Positions 63,246 through 64,000 of a stretch of DNA of 64,000 nt are shown here, one piece after another. Numbering within the stretch: the stretch's first letter is position 1; every line of letters starts with the position of its first letter. A program made the position numbers and the translations under genes. Source of the DNA: Stappia sp. ES.058 (lineage in GTDB: Bacteria; Pseudomonadota; Alphaproteobacteria; Rhizobiales; Stappiaceae); NCBI RefSeq assembly GCF_900105595.1, contig NZ_LT629784.1:558001-622000 (forward strand), read 5' to 3'. Under the pieces are notes generated by a model. It was not told the DNA's origin and made no database searches. It saw only the letters and a list, made by a program, of their open reading frames with translations.

Positions 63246-63764
63246 ATGCGTCAGCTCGCAACCGCCCTTGCCGCCGCCGGTCTTGCGGTGTCGCTTGTCA
63301 CGGGCGCAGCCGCCCAGTCGGCTGACGCGGGAACGGGGCCGCGTCCCTCGGCGTCGGAGGATCGCTATCTGCTTGCCCCAGCCGGCGAGGCCTTCCTGCG
63401 CCTCGACCGGGAAAGCGGGCGCGTCGCCGAATGCCGCCGGCGCGGCGAGACATGGCGCTGCGTCGCCGTGCCGGACGCGCAATTGGCGATGGAACAGGAG
63501 ATTTCGCGGCTGAGCGATGAACTTGTGGATCTTCGGCGGAAAAATGCCGCGCTGGAGAAACGGCTGGCCGCGACAGGTCGAACATCACCGCCAGGCGGGT
63601 CGGAAACGCCGGACCTCGAGACCGGCGACGAGAACGCGCCGGCCTTTTCGCCCGAGGAAGAGGCCGAACTCGACAAGGCGCTCGACTTTACCGAAAAAGC
63701 CATGCGCCGCTTTTTCGGCCTGATGAAGACCCTGCGCGAGGAATACGACGGAATGGCGAACTGA
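63246..63764 (+). CDS. Small secreted coiled-coil protein, unknown function
   Basis: 172 residues. A signal peptide (LATALAAAGLAVSLVTGAAAQ) precedes a basic/acidic domain with DRYLLAPAGEAFLRLDRESGRVAECRR and a coiled coil (about 80-110, AMEQEISRLSDELVDLRRKNAALEKRL). An acidic linker and a helical C-terminus (LDFTEKAMRRFFGLMKTL) follow. The two Cys (near 52 and 60) could form a disulfide. The GGAGAC at 63233-63238 supports the ATG at 63246. Confidence 0.7.
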   Translation: MRQLATALAAAGLAVSLVTGAAAQSADAGTGPRPSASEDRYLLAPAGEAFLRLDRESGRVAECRRRGETWRCVAVPDAQLAMEQEISRLSDELVDLRRKNAALEKRLAATGRTSPPGGSETPDLETGDENAPAFSPEEEAELDKALDFTEKAMRRFFGLMKTLREEYDGMAN

Positions 63765-63807
63765 TCGGGCCGGATACGCTCCGCCCCGACCGGGAATGTG
63801 CGTCGTG

Positions 63808-64000
63808 TCAGGCCTTCAGCACATGCTTGAGAATATCGGCGCGGACCTCGTCATCGAGCGCGACGGCGCTGCGCGTCTTGAGATCCATCGTCAGCGCCAC
63901 GACGTCGCACACCGCCGCCAGCCGGTGCGTGCGTGCCTCGAACAGGTGATGGCGGAAGGAGAAGGTGGATTTCGCGGCCCCCGTCAGCCCGCTGTGGGTG
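63808..64000 (-). CDS. Acyl-CoA thioesterase-like (4HBT) protein, C-terminal part, 5' end outside window
   Basis: Only the last 63 residues are inside the window, reading HTHSGLTGAAKSTFSFRHHLFEARTHRLAAVCDVVALTMDLKTR. The strand-turn-strand pattern with an HxLFEA and a VALTMDLKTRSAV block fits the second half of a hotdog-fold 4HBT thioesterase. The catalytic Asp-His part and the start lie beyond the window edge. Confidence 0.6.
   Translation of the reverse strand, partial: THSGLTGAAKSTFSFRHHLFEARTHRLAAVCDVVALTMDLKTRSAVALDDEVRADILKHVLKA

Overview
The window is GC-rich, densely coded DNA from one Alphaproteobacterium, most likely a Hyphomicrobiales (Rhizobiales) member of the Stappia/Roseibium/Pannonibacter type. 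That placement is inferred from family knowledge: a SAM-II riboswitch ahead of metZ, a class I lysyl-tRNA synthetase, betIAB divergent from choXWV, a PodJ-like polarity protein, the ligase-associated DNA damage response cluster and a NavAb-type sodium channel. No rRNA, CRISPR array, transposase or integrase was seen, so this reads as chromosomal core plus a few accessory genes.

Layout. 1-2.6 kb: a partial periplasmic binding protein (minus) and a family 2 glycosyltransferase split by a -1 frameshift in a G6 run. 2.7-9.8 kb: an SbcD-like phosphoesterase (YhaO type), its SMC-like ATPase partner (YhaN type), and a TPR protein with seven near-identical 47-residue repeats. 9.8-16 kb: tRNA-Gly(CCC), a sodium channel, YigZ, a DUF2161 nuclease-fold protein, dCTP deaminase, riboswitch-controlled metZ, a CDP-alcohol phosphatidyltransferase and apaG. 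16-21 kb: two tandem paralogous PAS-GGDEF-EAL proteins and a TerB-like protein. 21-27 kb: class I lysK, an SGNH hydrolase, an XRE/S24-like regulator coupled to a membrane-anchored thermonuclease-like protein, DUF952 and pyrD.

27-34 kb is a choline-to-glycine-betaine module: betI-betA-betB (minus) diverge from choX-choW-choV (plus), with a BetI-type operator ahead of betI. 34-39.8 kb: a MATE transporter divergent from a MarR regulator that has a palindromic operator, an NYN-domain protein, a histone deacetylase-like hydrolase, DUF6460, a methyltransferase and a META-domain lipoprotein-like protein. 39.9-48.7 kb: beta-oxidation genes (fadJ-type multifunctional protein, cupin, thiolase, two acyl-CoA dehydrogenases) with a MerR/LiuR-like regulator whose candidate sites lie before its own gene and before the large dehydrogenase. 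A stand-alone EAL gene sits inside this block on the opposite strand.

49-53 kb: a 1400-residue PodJ-like polar organiser with CtrA-like and GANTC sites upstream. 53.5-55.8 kb: TauE/SafE exporter, TIGR02186 and DUF3429 membrane proteins. 55.8-62.4 kb: the ligase-associated repair cluster (PdeM, DEXH helicase; divergent exonuclease, an NTF2-like protein, ATP-dependent DNA ligase). 62.5-64 kb: a 2-hydroxychromene-2-carboxylate isomerase-like protein, a small secreted coiled-coil protein and the end of a thioesterase gene. Starts were chosen by ribosome binding site, domain start and overlap with neighbours; several remain ambiguous and are flagged.
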